The notes under the pieces were generated by a model. That model did not search any database and was not told the origin of the DNA. It saw only the letters and a program-made list of their open reading frames with translations. Source: Planctomycetota bacterium (lineage in GTDB: Bacteria > Planctomycetota > Phycisphaerae > Phycisphaerales > UBA1924). Taken from it: 64,000 nucleotides of DNA. The stretch is taken from positions 1-64,000 of the forward strand of contig JAGWZK010000001.1 in the NCBI GenBank assembly GCA_018968885.1, written 5' to 3'. A program made the position numbers and the translations under genes. Below are positions 1-7,795 of this stretch, piece after piece. Numbering within the stretch: position 1 is the stretch's first letter; every line of letters begins with the position of its first letter.

Positions 1-283
1 CGCAAATGCGTCGCTCTTCATAGAGCGTTAGGGTGAAGCGGGAGTTGAAAGTGACAAGTTGAAAGATGAAAGGCGGAGGGGAGGTGTGAGTTTTTGTTAG
101 AGACGAAGAGGGCAGAGTCTGAGGAAAGGCAGGGGCAAGGGGCCAGGTTCTCAAACGGCCGAAGCGGACGGAAGGCAGTTCTAATCTCATATGCCGCGAG
201 GTGTGATCCTCGTGGGGTGGCACAATGTGAGAGAAGAGTGGAGTAGAAGCCGAGGGGTTTTGGACGGCGGTGCATTGGTCAGT
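1..283. other. Left-edge region without a supported gene
   Basis: I see no convincing gene here. On the minus strand a pyrimidine-rich stretch (42-74) contains two TTTCAACTT/TTTCAACTC units resembling the leaders at 41069, 58525 and 60083. About 20 bases further on, an ATG at 19-21 (minus) opens a frame reading MKSDAFA that runs off the edge. This could be the 5' end of a gene outside the window, but six codons are too few to judge. Confidence 0.3.
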
Positions 284-892
284 TCAGCGTCTGTTTTTCA
301 TCTTCAATCGGTAGGTGTAGCAGTCGGGGTCACCGGGTTCGCAGAATCGGAAGCCAAGTTCGCGCTGAAAGTCCGTGACCTGCCAATCGCGGAATCCAGA
401 TGAGTCCTCTGGATGTGCCTTGCCTTCAAGTTCGTCATCAGGCCACTCGACGAGGTAGGGTGCCAGTCGTTCAGCTCGCACGCCGGGCACGTAGCGTGCA
501 ACTTGCTCGGCAGAGGGTAACCATGTTGCTCGCTCATCCGAGTTCAGCTCTTCAAAGTAGTTGGGAATGGGATTGAACTTGAGCATTTCTTCGCCATTGA
601 CGAACAGAAGAAACATCCAGAAATCACTGTCGTGGATATGACAAGAGAAAACAGCCTTCTTCAATGATTGAGAGAGATGAGCGGCAATCTCGTCCCACTC
701 CATAAAGTTGTCGGCATAAATGACTGTGATTCCAGATGCCGACTCGGTCAATCTTGCCTTCTCAAACTCAGGTGAATCCGGTGACTCCGGTTCAAACACA
801 CCTCGTCTGGCTGCAGCAAACTCTGCAATGGATGCTTCGACCTCAGCACGATTGGCGCCGACGATGGAAGACATGGAACAAAACAGGCCCAT
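284..892 (-). CDS. Hypothetical protein, about 202 aa
   Basis: I do not recognise the family. The product is soluble, acidic and free of a signal peptide or membrane segment, with aromatic patches (DFWMFLLFVNGEE near residue 90) and a C-terminal segment rich in Asp/Glu and Tyr. I prefer the ATG at 892 because GGGG lies seven bases upstream; an in-frame ATG at 901 is the alternative. The gene stands alone, between the left edge and the lpdA terminator, on the same strand as lpdA but downstream of it. The codon pattern looks like that of its neighbours, so I take it to be real, but no function can be assigned. Confidence 0.6.
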   Translation of the reverse strand: MGLFCSMSSIVGANRAEVEASIAEFAAARRGVFEPESPDSPEFEKARLTESASGITVIYADNFMEWDEIAAHLSQSLKKAVFSCHIHDSDFWMFLLFVNGEEMLKFNPIPNYFEELNSDERATWLPSAEQVARYVPGVRAERLAPYLVEWPDDELEGKAHPEDSSGFRDWQVTDFQRELGFRFCEPGDPDCYTYRLKMKNRR

Positions 893-975
893 ATGGATCA
901 TCCCCGAATTGTTCCGAAGCGCCCTTCGACCGTGAAATGGGCCGAAGGAGCCGACTCTTGCCGATGAGCATACAA

Positions 976-1001
976 AAACCCCGAACTCGCGTTCGGGGTT
1001 T
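976..1001 (-). terminator. Rho-independent terminator of lpdA
   Basis: A perfect 10-bp inverted repeat, AAACCCCGAA with TTCGGGGTTT, has a 6-base loop. Read on the minus strand the hairpin is followed by a short T run (TTTTTG). It lies 25 bases past the lpdA stop, which is right for terminating that gene. Confidence 0.8.
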
Positions 1002-1025
1002 GGGTTTCGACTCAGTACTCAATAC

Positions 1026-2603
1026 TCAGAAGTTGATCACGCGGCCTTCGGATGCCAATGCTGCCTCGTGCACGGCCTCGTGCATCGTCGGGTGAGCGTG
1101 CACCGTCGCGATGAGTTCCTCGCTGGTCGCCTCCAGGCGGCGGGCCAGGGAGAGTTCGGCGATGAGTTCGGTGGCGGCTTCGCCCATGATGTGAGCGCCG
1201 AGAATCTCGCCGCGAGGCAGGCCACGGATGATCTTGCACAACCCATCTGTGCTCTTGACCGCGATCGCCTTACCCAGAGCAGAGAAGGGGAAAGTGCCGA
1301 CGGCGTAATCCTTGTCCTTGACCTTGCCCATGGCCTTAAGCTCGCGCTCGGTGAAGCCGACGCTGGCGACCTGCGGATGGCAATAGGTGCAGCCGGGAAT
1401 GACGCCGTAATCCATGGGGTGCGGCTCGTGGTTCCACTTCTTGAGTTTCCACGCGATGCGCTCGACACAGAGAATGCCCTCCTCGCTGGCGACGTGGGCG
1501 AGCCACGGCGGGCCGATGACATCGCCGATGGCGTAGATGCCGGGGAGGTTGGTCTTGTAGTCGATGGGTTCGCTGGTGGTGCCACTGCCGGGGCCGTTCC
1601 AGCCGCGAGGGACGAAATCGGTCTTGATGTGGTCCTTCCAGGTTTCCAGGCCGAGTGATGCATCAAAGAGGCCGTCGAAACGGGCCTTGACGCCGATGGC
1701 CAAGAGAACCTTGTCACCTTCGATGACTTCTTTCTTGGATTGATCGGGTGCAGCTTTGCCATCAGCACCGACGACCATAGGAGCAACTGTCACCTTCACA
1801 CCTGTCGCGGTCTTCTCGATGCCAAGCGTGGTGGTGTTGGTCTTGATATCCAAGCCGTGCTTGCGATACACCTTCTCCATCGCGGTGCAGATGTCGTCGT
1901 CCTCGACGGGGAGAATCCGCGGCATCATCTCTATCACCGTCACCTTGGTGCCGAACTGGTGATAGAAATAGGCGAACTCCATGCCGATGGCGCCAGCGCC
2001 GACGACGATCAACTTCTTGGGCTGTTCCTTATTGAACATCGCTTCACGCGCGCCCCAGATCTTGTCGCCATCGAACTTGGCGAAAGGCAGATCGCGAGCG
2101 ACGGAGCCGGTGGCGATGATGATGTTGGTGGCGGTGATGGTCTCGCGGGCCTTGGGGGCGATGGTCGCGGGAGCATCGGTGCGCTCTTCCTGCAACTGCG
2201 CGTCGTAGAGCTCGATCTTGCAGGGTTGGCCACCCTTGGCTGCCGAGACGATCTTGGCCGAAGCCACGATGTGCTCGATCTTGTTCTTCTTCATCAGGAA
2301 CTCAACACCCTTGTTGAGTTTGCTGGCGACATCGCGCGAGCGGCCGATGACCTTGGTCCAATCAAAGGAAACATCGCCGCCAATCTTCAGGCCCCAGGCC
2401 TCGCGGTCCTTGAGTTTCTCCATGAGTTCGGCGTTGGCGAGGAGGGCTTTGGAGGGGATGCAACCCCAATTCAGACAGACGCCGCCGAGCTTGGCCCGCT
2501 CAATGACAGCGGTCTTGAAGCCGAGCTGTGCCGCACGAATCGCGGCGACGTATCCGCCCGGGCCGCCACCGATGACGACGATATCAAAGTGCTTGTCTGC
2601 CAC
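1026..2603 (-). CDS. lpdA: Dihydrolipoyl dehydrogenase (E3)
   Basis: This is the flavoprotein that reoxidises dihydrolipoamide in pyruvate and 2-oxoglutarate dehydrogenase complexes, passing electrons to NAD+. The N-terminus has the FAD-binding GGGPGGYVAAIRAA motif, followed by the redox-active disulfide in GGVCLNWGCIPSK. A second Rossmann motif for NAD (VVGAGAIGMEFAY) lies near residue 200, the second FAD motif (GIYAIGDV) near 345, and the dimer-interface HAHPTMHE with the catalytic His near 505. At 525 aa it is longer than the usual 460-480, with extra residues in the central domain around 140-155 and 270-290. The start is a GTG with GAGG six bases upstream. No E1 or E2 genes are adjacent, so it may serve several complexes. 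A terminator follows at 976-1001. Confidence 0.95.
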   Translation of the reverse strand: MADKHFDIVVIGGGPGGYVAAIRAAQLGFKTAVIERAKLGGVCLNWGCIPSKALLANAELMEKLKDREAWGLKIGGDVSFDWTKVIGRSRDVASKLNKGVEFLMKKNKIEHIVASAKIVSAAKGGQPCKIELYDAQLQEERTDAPATIAPKARETITATNIIIATGSVARDLPFAKFDGDKIWGAREAMFNKEQPKKLIVVGAGAIGMEFAYFYHQFGTKVTVIEMMPRILPVEDDDICTAMEKVYRKHGLDIKTNTTTLGIEKTATGVKVTVAPMVVGADGKAAPDQSKKEVIEGDKVLLAIGVKARFDGLFDASLGLETWKDHIKTDFVPRGWNGPGSGTTSEPIDYKTNLPGIYAIGDVIGPPWLAHVASEEGILCVERIAWKLKKWNHEPHPMDYGVIPGCTYCHPQVASVGFTERELKAMGKVKDKDYAVGTFPFSALGKAIAVKSTDGLCKIIRGLPRGEILGAHIMGEAATELIAELSLARRLEATSEELIATVHAHPTMHEAVHEAALASEGRVINF

Positions 2604-2759
2604 GCGAACCTCGCTTGTGCGGGTGTGCAGGCCTGGTCAGGAGATCGGCACGCACGCCCGGGAATGGATGAACTGCCCTTGTCCGGGCGCAGCACGCAAG
2701 CCGCGACCGGGGGGGGTCGGAGTGTAGGAATCGGGAGGGGGGAGGAACGAATGGAGGGT

Positions 2760-3272
2760 TTACTTGGTCATGCCTGCCGCACGTCGCCATTGCATGAGCT
2801 GGCCCAGGTGATACGACTCGTGCGAGGCGATGAGGAACATGGTGATGCGGCCGAGTGTCGGGGCGAAGTGGCGGAGATTTTCGGGGGAGGGGCGGTCGAA
2901 ATAGGCAGCGTGCTTGGCACGGATGGCGGCATCGAGGAGGGCGTGCCGCTGAGTGAGTTGACGGAGAAGGGTTTCCTTGGTGGCGTGGACAGAGAGATCT
3001 GGCACTGGCTTTGAACCGGGGCCGAACTTGGCACCATCGGCAGGGTCGAAGTCAGGACAGGTTTCATCCAGGAGTTGGAGAAGGAAACCGGCAGTGAGAT
3101 TCAGGTGGCTGAGGGTCCAGGCGGGGTGATTGACGTTGCCCTGGGGTTGCTCTGCCAAGCGGGCATCTGGGATGTCTTTGACGGCATCTGTGATCCAGAC
3201 CAAGGTATCGGCAAAGATGCCGAGCGCGTGATCCAGAGGGGTGGTGGCGGCGGGGGCGGTAGACATCGACAT
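2760..3272 (-). CDS. DinB-like superfamily protein
   Basis: A 170-aa four-helix-bundle protein of the DinB/YfiT type, which usually carries a metal held by three histidines and is linked to thiol-dependent transferase or stress roles; the substrate here is unknown. Candidate metal ligands are the His in NHPAWTLSHLN near residue 50 and the ASHESYHLGQL motif close to the C-terminus. I chose the ATG at 3272, which has GGAG upstream, over a longer frame starting at 3350 whose first 26 residues are proline-rich and unlike the family. It is divergent from the lipoprotein gene at 3382, so the two share a promoter region. It appears monocistronic, separated from lpdA by about 150 bases. Confidence 0.75.
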   Translation of the reverse strand: MSMSTAPAATTPLDHALGIFADTLVWITDAVKDIPDARLAEQPQGNVNHPAWTLSHLNLTAGFLLQLLDETCPDFDPADGAKFGPGSKPVPDLSVHATKETLLRQLTQRHALLDAAIRAKHAAYFDRPSPENLRHFAPTLGRITMFLIASHESYHLGQLMQWRRAAGMTK

Positions 3273-3381
3273 GGGAGGACTCCGAGGGTGTGGGATTGGA
3301 TTGCTTGGATGCCGCGGCGGTGATTCGGTTGCAGATTGGCCGGGTTGCAACGGAGGCCATGCCCTCCCATACTACATATAT

Positions 3382-4974
3382 ATGGATACCACCTCGACGG
3401 GCCGCACCGCCCCAACCACCACCTCCCCCACTCTTGTTGCGCAGATTCTGCTCTTTGCCGCGATCGGCGCGGCGGGGCTGGCCATCAGCGCGTGCAGCAC
3501 GGCCCAAACAGGCAGTGGCACCGGCAGTGGGACTGAGTGGCTGGATGTGAGTATGGATGGGAAGGTCGCCGAGTGGCCGGCAGATGCCTCGGTGGCGATG
3601 GATGATCAATTCGCGTATTTCAGATTGAGCGTGCAGAATGAGCAATTCACACTGCAGGCGGCGCCGCAGACTGTGGCGGTGTTGATTGATTGTGATGCGG
3701 ACCCGGCGACAGGGAAGTATCTGTATCTGGGTAAGGATGAACAGGGGCGGGCCAAGAAACTGGGCGCGGATCTGGAGATCCAGTTCTCGCCCATGAACCC
3801 CGCCGACCCCGCCAAGCCCAAGAAGGGCGTGGCGCTGTTTGCCTTGGCGAAGGATGGATCACGCACGGCGATTGAGCGCGGCACGCTGGATGTGGTTTTT
3901 CTGCCGACGTATGCAAGCCCGTGGTATGAACTTCGCGTGTCGCGGCACATGAAGGGGCGGGCGGCCCTGCCGCAGCGCGGGCTGTTTTCGAGTGGTGCGA
4001 CGACGGGCGTGTTTGTGCTGTATGGAGACACGCGGGAGACGGCGGGTCAGATCGTGGGGTATGCGGATCCATTTGGAATCGCATCGCCACCGGCGCCGGC
4101 GGCTGCGCCGCAGTGGCGACCGACGGTGATGGATTTACCGAAGAAGGAGAGCCGCGAACTGCGGGTGGTGAGTTACAACGTGGTCAAGAGCAAGCCACTC
4201 TCGAGCCCGGATACGTTCAAGCGGATTTTTGATGCGCTGGAACCGGACTTTATTTTGCTGCAAGAGTGGGAAGCGGATGACAAGGTGACGCAGAGCTGGT
4301 TCACCGCGCTGGTGAGCAGCCCCACAGGGTGGTATGTGCAGGCGAGCCCTGCGGCGGATTGTGCCATCATCTCGAGGCATGCGCTGACCAGCTTTGGCAG
4401 TGAGGCGGCGGAGGGGGTGACCAATCCCATGCCCTTGCGTGAGGGGCAGACGGCGCGGCCGTGGACGCCGCGATTTATCGGGGCGTTTGCGCATACGCCA
4501 CTGGGAACGGTGGTGTTGGGGAGTGGACATTTGAAATGCTGCGGCAGCAAGGACAGCCCGGAAGATCAGTTGCGGATCGCGGAGACAGAGTCGATCAATC
4601 GCTATCTGCATGGCGGGTTGGTGGCCTCACCGGCGAAGATGCGGATCATCGGTGGAGATTTCAATCTGGTGGGATCGCGCACGCCGCTGGATGTGCTGGT
4701 GAGGCAGTTGGATGGTGGGCAGGATTTGGCGGTGGCGGAGCCGGTGGTGCTGGGAACACCGATCAAGTACACGTGGTATGACAACGCGACGGAGTTCACG
4801 CCGGGGCGATTGGATTACATCACGTATTCGACGAGCTCGCTGGAGGTGTCGCGGGCGTTTGTGCTGGATACGACGATTCTGGCGGAGGAATCGCTGTATC
4901 GGATTGGACTCAGCCCCAATGACACGATGGGGAGTGATCACTTGCCGGTGGTTGTGGATTTTAGGGTGAGGTGA
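3382..4974 (+). CDS. Exported endonuclease/exonuclease/phosphatase-family lipoprotein
   Basis: A 530-aa protein. The first 35 residues form a signal peptide ending in a lipobox-like LAISAC, so it is probably a lipoprotein. Residues about 45-210 resemble a secreted beta-sandwich domain and have no assigned function. From about 240 the DNase I-like (EEP) fold is clear: RVVSYNV, DFILLQEWE (catalytic Glu), GGDFNLVGS (catalytic Asp/Asn), GRLDYITYS and the terminal SDHLPVVVDF. All the key metal-dependent phosphodiesterase residues are present. Substrates in this family include nucleic acids, inositol phosphates and sphingomyelin, and the sequence alone does not choose between them. The start ATG lies in a TATATATGG sequence with no obvious Shine-Dalgarno, so a more upstream start is possible. 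The gene converges on the broken PEP-CTERM gene, with three bases between stops. Confidence 0.8.
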   Translation: MDTTSTGRTAPTTTSPTLVAQILLFAAIGAAGLAISACSTAQTGSGTGSGTEWLDVSMDGKVAEWPADASVAMDDQFAYFRLSVQNEQFTLQAAPQTVAVLIDCDADPATGKYLYLGKDEQGRAKKLGADLEIQFSPMNPADPAKPKKGVALFALAKDGSRTAIERGTLDVVFLPTYASPWYELRVSRHMKGRAALPQRGLFSSGATTGVFVLYGDTRETAGQIVGYADPFGIASPPAPAAAPQWRPTVMDLPKKESRELRVVSYNVVKSKPLSSPDTFKRIFDALEPDFILLQEWEADDKVTQSWFTALVSSPTGWYVQASPAADCAIISRHALTSFGSEAAEGVTNPMPLREGQTARPWTPRFIGAFAHTPLGTVVLGSGHLKCCGSKDSPEDQLRIAETESINRYLHGGLVASPAKMRIIGGDFNLVGSRTPLDVLVRQLDGGQDLAVAEPVVLGTPIKYTWYDNATEFTPGRLDYITYSTSSLEVSRAFVLDTTILAEESLYRIGLSPNDTMGSDHLPVVVDFRVR

Positions 4975-4977
4975 AAC

Positions 4978-5724
4978 TCAACGACGGCGACGTCGAAGTG
5001 CGCCGATGAGCCCAAGAGTGGCCACCGCTGCCACGCCCGGTGCGGGCACAGCGTTGACACGGACGCCGAGGGCGAAGTTGGAGTTCTCTGAACCAAGATC
5101 GATAAGATCGCCGGTGGTCATGTCGCGGACGTATCGCGAGGAAGAACCGGCGTTGTGGGGACCACCAACCAGCACGCCAAAGTCTTCGACATTGAAATTA
5201 GCTGGATTAGAGAACCTCTTGGAATACAACACCGACGCGGGAAGTTCAAGGTTCAGAAAGTCCCAAAAGCCATCCTGTTGAAACACATACACTCAAACCC
5301 CAGGTGTTACGTTATAGCCGATGGTCTGATAGTTGAACGCGAGAATTGTGTTACCTTGTGAATTGTACCATGTGTCTGACATGCGAAATGATGTTATGGT
5401 GTTTCCATTCGACATATTGACGAAGCTCCATTTGTTGCTTGTCACAATGCCCGATTCCTCCATTTGAAGGTCATCAGAAAATGTGCCACCTCCAACTCGA
5501 AATGTTGCCGGATGAACAGAGACACCAGGATCGATCCAATCGGGCTGTCGCCAATTGTCGTATGCCTCGACTCCAGAAGCAGGTGCCGTGTCGGATGTTA
5601 CCAATTGTGCTTGTGCAACGGTATGGGTGTCATCCGTCCACGCAAGGCGATACACCTGCACTTGACCAATACACAGCACTGGAGAAGCTGTGATTAGCAA
5701 AGCGTTAATGAGTTTGTAGCTCAT
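4978..5724 (-). pseudogene. PEP-CTERM-like secreted protein gene interrupted by an in-frame TGA
   Basis: Two frames, 5293-5724 and 4978-5292, lie in the same phase and are separated only by one TGA codon (5293-5295). The upstream half begins with a signal peptide (MSYKLINALLITASPVLC). The downstream half ends with a classic sorting tail: VPAPG, a hydrophobic stretch and RRRRR. Together they make one 248-aa exported protein. The TGA is one substitution from CGA, TGG or GGA. I call it a broken gene; a sequencing error is the main alternative. Selenocysteine is unlikely because the context has no redox motif. Function is unknown. The next upstream gene on this strand (5738-6229) is 13 bases away, so they are probably co-transcribed. 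Confidence 0.65.
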
Positions 5725-5737
5725 GCTCTTCCTTTAG

Positions 5738-6229
5738 TTACAGTTCGTTCGCCACACCAAAATCAACGTAGTCGAACCCAACCCGTATGGTGCCTCCATT
5801 GTTGACGTGATCCCAGGAATCCTGAAAATCGGCCCAGTCATAGTAATCAATCACACCGTCGTTGTTGATATCACCTGTGGCACACACGGTGATCCAGGGT
5901 GCGTTGCTGATTGATGCCAGAATAGTCGTCGAGCCAAGGTCGAAGTCGGCTTGCGTCACTTCGCCGTCACCATCAAAGTCAGCGATCAGAATCTTGCCCA
6001 TCGAGTACCAGCGCTTGACTCGTTCCTGCGCGATCCGGGCGACCTCATCGGGGCTTGAAGGATCGTAGATTTTGGGCATGCACAGAATGATGTTCTTTTG
6101 CCTGAAGGTCCTGTAGTCATTCCACACCAGATTCTGCGGGCTGTCGAGAATCATGTGCACTTTCGACAAGTCGCGATAACGCGATGAAGTATTCAAAGTG
6201 TGAACCAGAATTGTGAGAGTGGCAACCAA
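5738..6229 (-). CDS. Small protein with dockerin-like paired EF-hand loops
   Basis: The 163-aa product carries two calcium-binding-type loops in its second half, DFDGDGEVTQADF near residue 85 and DINNDGVIDYYDWADF near residue 120. These resemble type I dockerin repeats but belong to a different subtype from the FFDYLDFV proteins elsewhere in this window. The N-terminal half is unrecognised. The frame opens with TTG and has no ATG or clear ribosome site, so the annotated start is uncertain and the gene may be the 3' remnant of a larger secreted protein. It precedes the broken PEP-CTERM gene on the same strand, so both belong to an exported-protein unit. Confidence 0.55.
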   Translation of the reverse strand: MVATLTILVHTLNTSSRYRDLSKVHMILDSPQNLVWNDYRTFRQKNIILCMPKIYDPSSPDEVARIAQERVKRWYSMGKILIADFDGDGEVTQADFDLGSTTILASISNAPWITVCATGDINNDGVIDYYDWADFQDSWDHVNNGGTIRVGFDYVDFGVANEL

Positions 6230-6527
6230 AACACTGTCATGTTTGTGAAAAGAGGGAATGCGCTCGCGTTGTCAGCGACGCTTCAGAGGCCTCCGCACTC
6301 CGACCGTGCTGATAGGACGTCGTGTGAGTCATTTGCTTCAAGGTGCCATGTACGGTGGCGCTTTGGTTGATAGTGAGTCGCGCGGCCTTTGTGCGCGAGG
6401 GTCGCCTTCGCCCGCCGATGTTCATGGGCGGGGAGGAAAACAACCGAGAGTGGATGCGAGGTGCATCTCACCAGACGTTTCACGTCTGGCAACCAACACG
6501 CGCCCGTCTCACGGGCGAAGAACATGA
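6230..6527. other. Intergenic region with two adjacent perfect hairpins
   Basis: I see no gene in this stretch. Two perfect stem-loops stand side by side just past the rnc stop: CCAGACGT/ACGTCTGG at 6471-6489 and CGCCCGT/ACGGGCG at 6501-6517. Both have 3-base loops. Neither is followed by a T run on the minus strand, so they are not canonical terminators, but they could protect the rnc mRNA 3' end. Confidence 0.5.
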
Positions 6528-7304
6528 TTACTTGGCCTGATCATCGCCGTTGGTCGAGGTGCTGGTTGCAGAGTTGGCAACTTGGGCGCGAATCCGCACG
6601 CCGCCACCGGGGAGTTCGTCGACGAGGCCGAGTTCCTTCAGGGCTTCGAGCGCGGCTTGCTGCTCGGCTTTCTTCTTGTTGTTGGCCCAGGTGGCGTTGA
6701 AGCGTTTGCCGGCGATCTCGGCGACGACCTTGAAGGCCTTGGCGTGATCGGGGCCTTGTTCATCGAGCGTGCGATAGACGGGGACAGCGTTAAGGAATTG
6801 CTGGGCGTGCTGCTGAAGGACGCTTTTGAAATTCTCATGATGGCCGCTGGAGGCGTGTTCATCGATGAGGGGTTCGAAGTGGCGGAGGATGAAATCGTGA
6901 GCGACGGCCGGGCCGCCATCGAGATAGATCGCGGCGACGACGGATTCGAGCACGCCTGCCGCGAGAGAGGCGGGAATGCGCTGCGAGGAACCTTTCATGC
7001 CCTTGCCGGTGGTGAGAAGGGCGGGGAGGCCGAGCTTGACGGCGACGGCAGCGCAGGTCTGGCGGGAGACCACGGCGGATTTGATCTTGGTGAGATCGCC
7101 TTCGAGATATTCGGGGAAACGCTCGTAGAGGCGCTGGCAGACAACCAGGCCAAGGACGGCATCACCCAGGAACTCGAGGCGTTCGTTGCTCTCGACGCGG
7201 GTTTCTGAGACGGAGGCGTGGGTGAGAGAGCGCAGCAGGAGCGTGGGGTCGGTGAAGCGATACCCGATGGCGTCTTCGGCGGTTTGTCGAGCCAGTGGAT
7301 CCAT
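6528..7304 (-). CDS. rnc: Ribonuclease III
   Basis: The enzyme cleaves double-stranded RNA in rRNA maturation and mRNA turnover. The RNase III signature NERLEFLGDAVL sits near residue 40 and contains catalytic acidic residues. The second acidic site is in LESVVAAIYLDGG near residue 120. The C-terminal dsRNA-binding domain occupies about residues 155-232, with the KKKAEQQAALEAL helix. The final 25 residues are a low-complexity Ser/Thr tail. Length (258 aa) is normal or slightly long. The ATG start at 7304 has a weak ribosome site. It is divergent from rpmH across a 257-base spacer. Confidence 0.95.
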   Translation of the reverse strand: MDPLARQTAEDAIGYRFTDPTLLLRSLTHASVSETRVESNERLEFLGDAVLGLVVCQRLYERFPEYLEGDLTKIKSAVVSRQTCAAVAVKLGLPALLTTGKGMKGSSQRIPASLAAGVLESVVAAIYLDGGPAVAHDFILRHFEPLIDEHASSGHHENFKSVLQQHAQQFLNAVPVYRTLDEQGPDHAKAFKVVAEIAGKRFNATWANNKKKAEQQAALEALKELGLVDELPGGGVRIRAQVANSATSTSTNGDDQAK

Positions 7305-7436
7305 GCGAGAAGAGAACGTGATCTTGACAGTCGTTCAGTCACGTTATCGGCCAGAACTGGCCTGTGTATATCGGAATGTAGGGTGGTTTCCCTACCAATT
7401 GATCCTGTTTCAAGCGAATATGGCCGGTGAAGACAT

Positions 7437-7465
7437 TGACTTGTTCGGTTTATAGAAGGATAAAC
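7437..7465 (+). promoter_or_regulatory. Possible promoter for rpmH
   Basis: TTGACT at 7437-7442 and GATAAA at 7460-7465 are 17 bases apart on the plus strand, about 95 bases before the rpmH start. The -35 element is good and the -10 is four of six matches. Assignment is by eye only. Confidence 0.4.
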
Positions 7466-7561
7466 AAACCAAGTGTTTGATGACGAGTGGCCAAGCCGGG
7501 GAGGGCGGGCGTATCATCTTGGCCCGGCGCGTTGCGTCGGATCAAACGACAGAGGTTGCTC

Positions 7562-7711
7562 ATGCATTATCCACACAAAGTCAGCAAGCGTCGCCGCAAG
7601 CGCGCCATCGGTTTCCGGGCCCGTATGAAGACCAAGAACGGCCGCAAGGTGATGAACGCCAAGCGTCGCGTTGGTCGTTCTCTGAACGTGGCGGACAAGA
7701 AGGCCTGCTAA
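7562..7711 (+). CDS. rpmH: 50S ribosomal protein L34
   Basis: A 49-aa, very basic protein that binds 23S rRNA in the large subunit. The family core is unmistakable: SKRRRKRAIGFRARM followed by KTKNGRKVMNAKRR. The N-terminus (MHYPHKV) differs from the usual MKRTYQP, and the C-terminus ends NVADKKAC. The start is supported by AGAGG six bases upstream. The usual neighbour rnpA does not follow; instead a terminator and the convergent kinase gene come next, so rpmH stands alone here. No dnaA or oriC-like sequence is visible nearby. Confidence 0.93.
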   Translation: MHYPHKVSKRRRKRAIGFRARMKTKNGRKVMNAKRRVGRSLNVADKKAC

Positions 7712-7765
7712 GGCCTGAGCGTGCGGGCCACTGGCCCGATGCTTGCACAATTTGATCAGATCCAG

Positions 7766-7795
7766 AACCCGTCATGAGGCGGGTTTTGTGTTTTT
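7766..7795 (+). terminator. Terminator after rpmH
   Basis: AACCCG at 7766-7771 pairs with CGGGTT at 7780-7785 across an 8-base loop, followed by TTTTGTGTTTTT. It overlaps the stop codon region of the convergent kinase gene. Confidence 0.65.

Noticed and set aside
1740-3014. 424-aa plus-strand open frame
   Set aside because: It is antisense to lpdA and the DinB-like gene, is compositionally odd, and shows no motif.
5290-5300. Selenocysteine reading of the TGA
   Set aside because: No redox motif and no clear stem-loop after the TGA; a mutation or sequence error is simpler.
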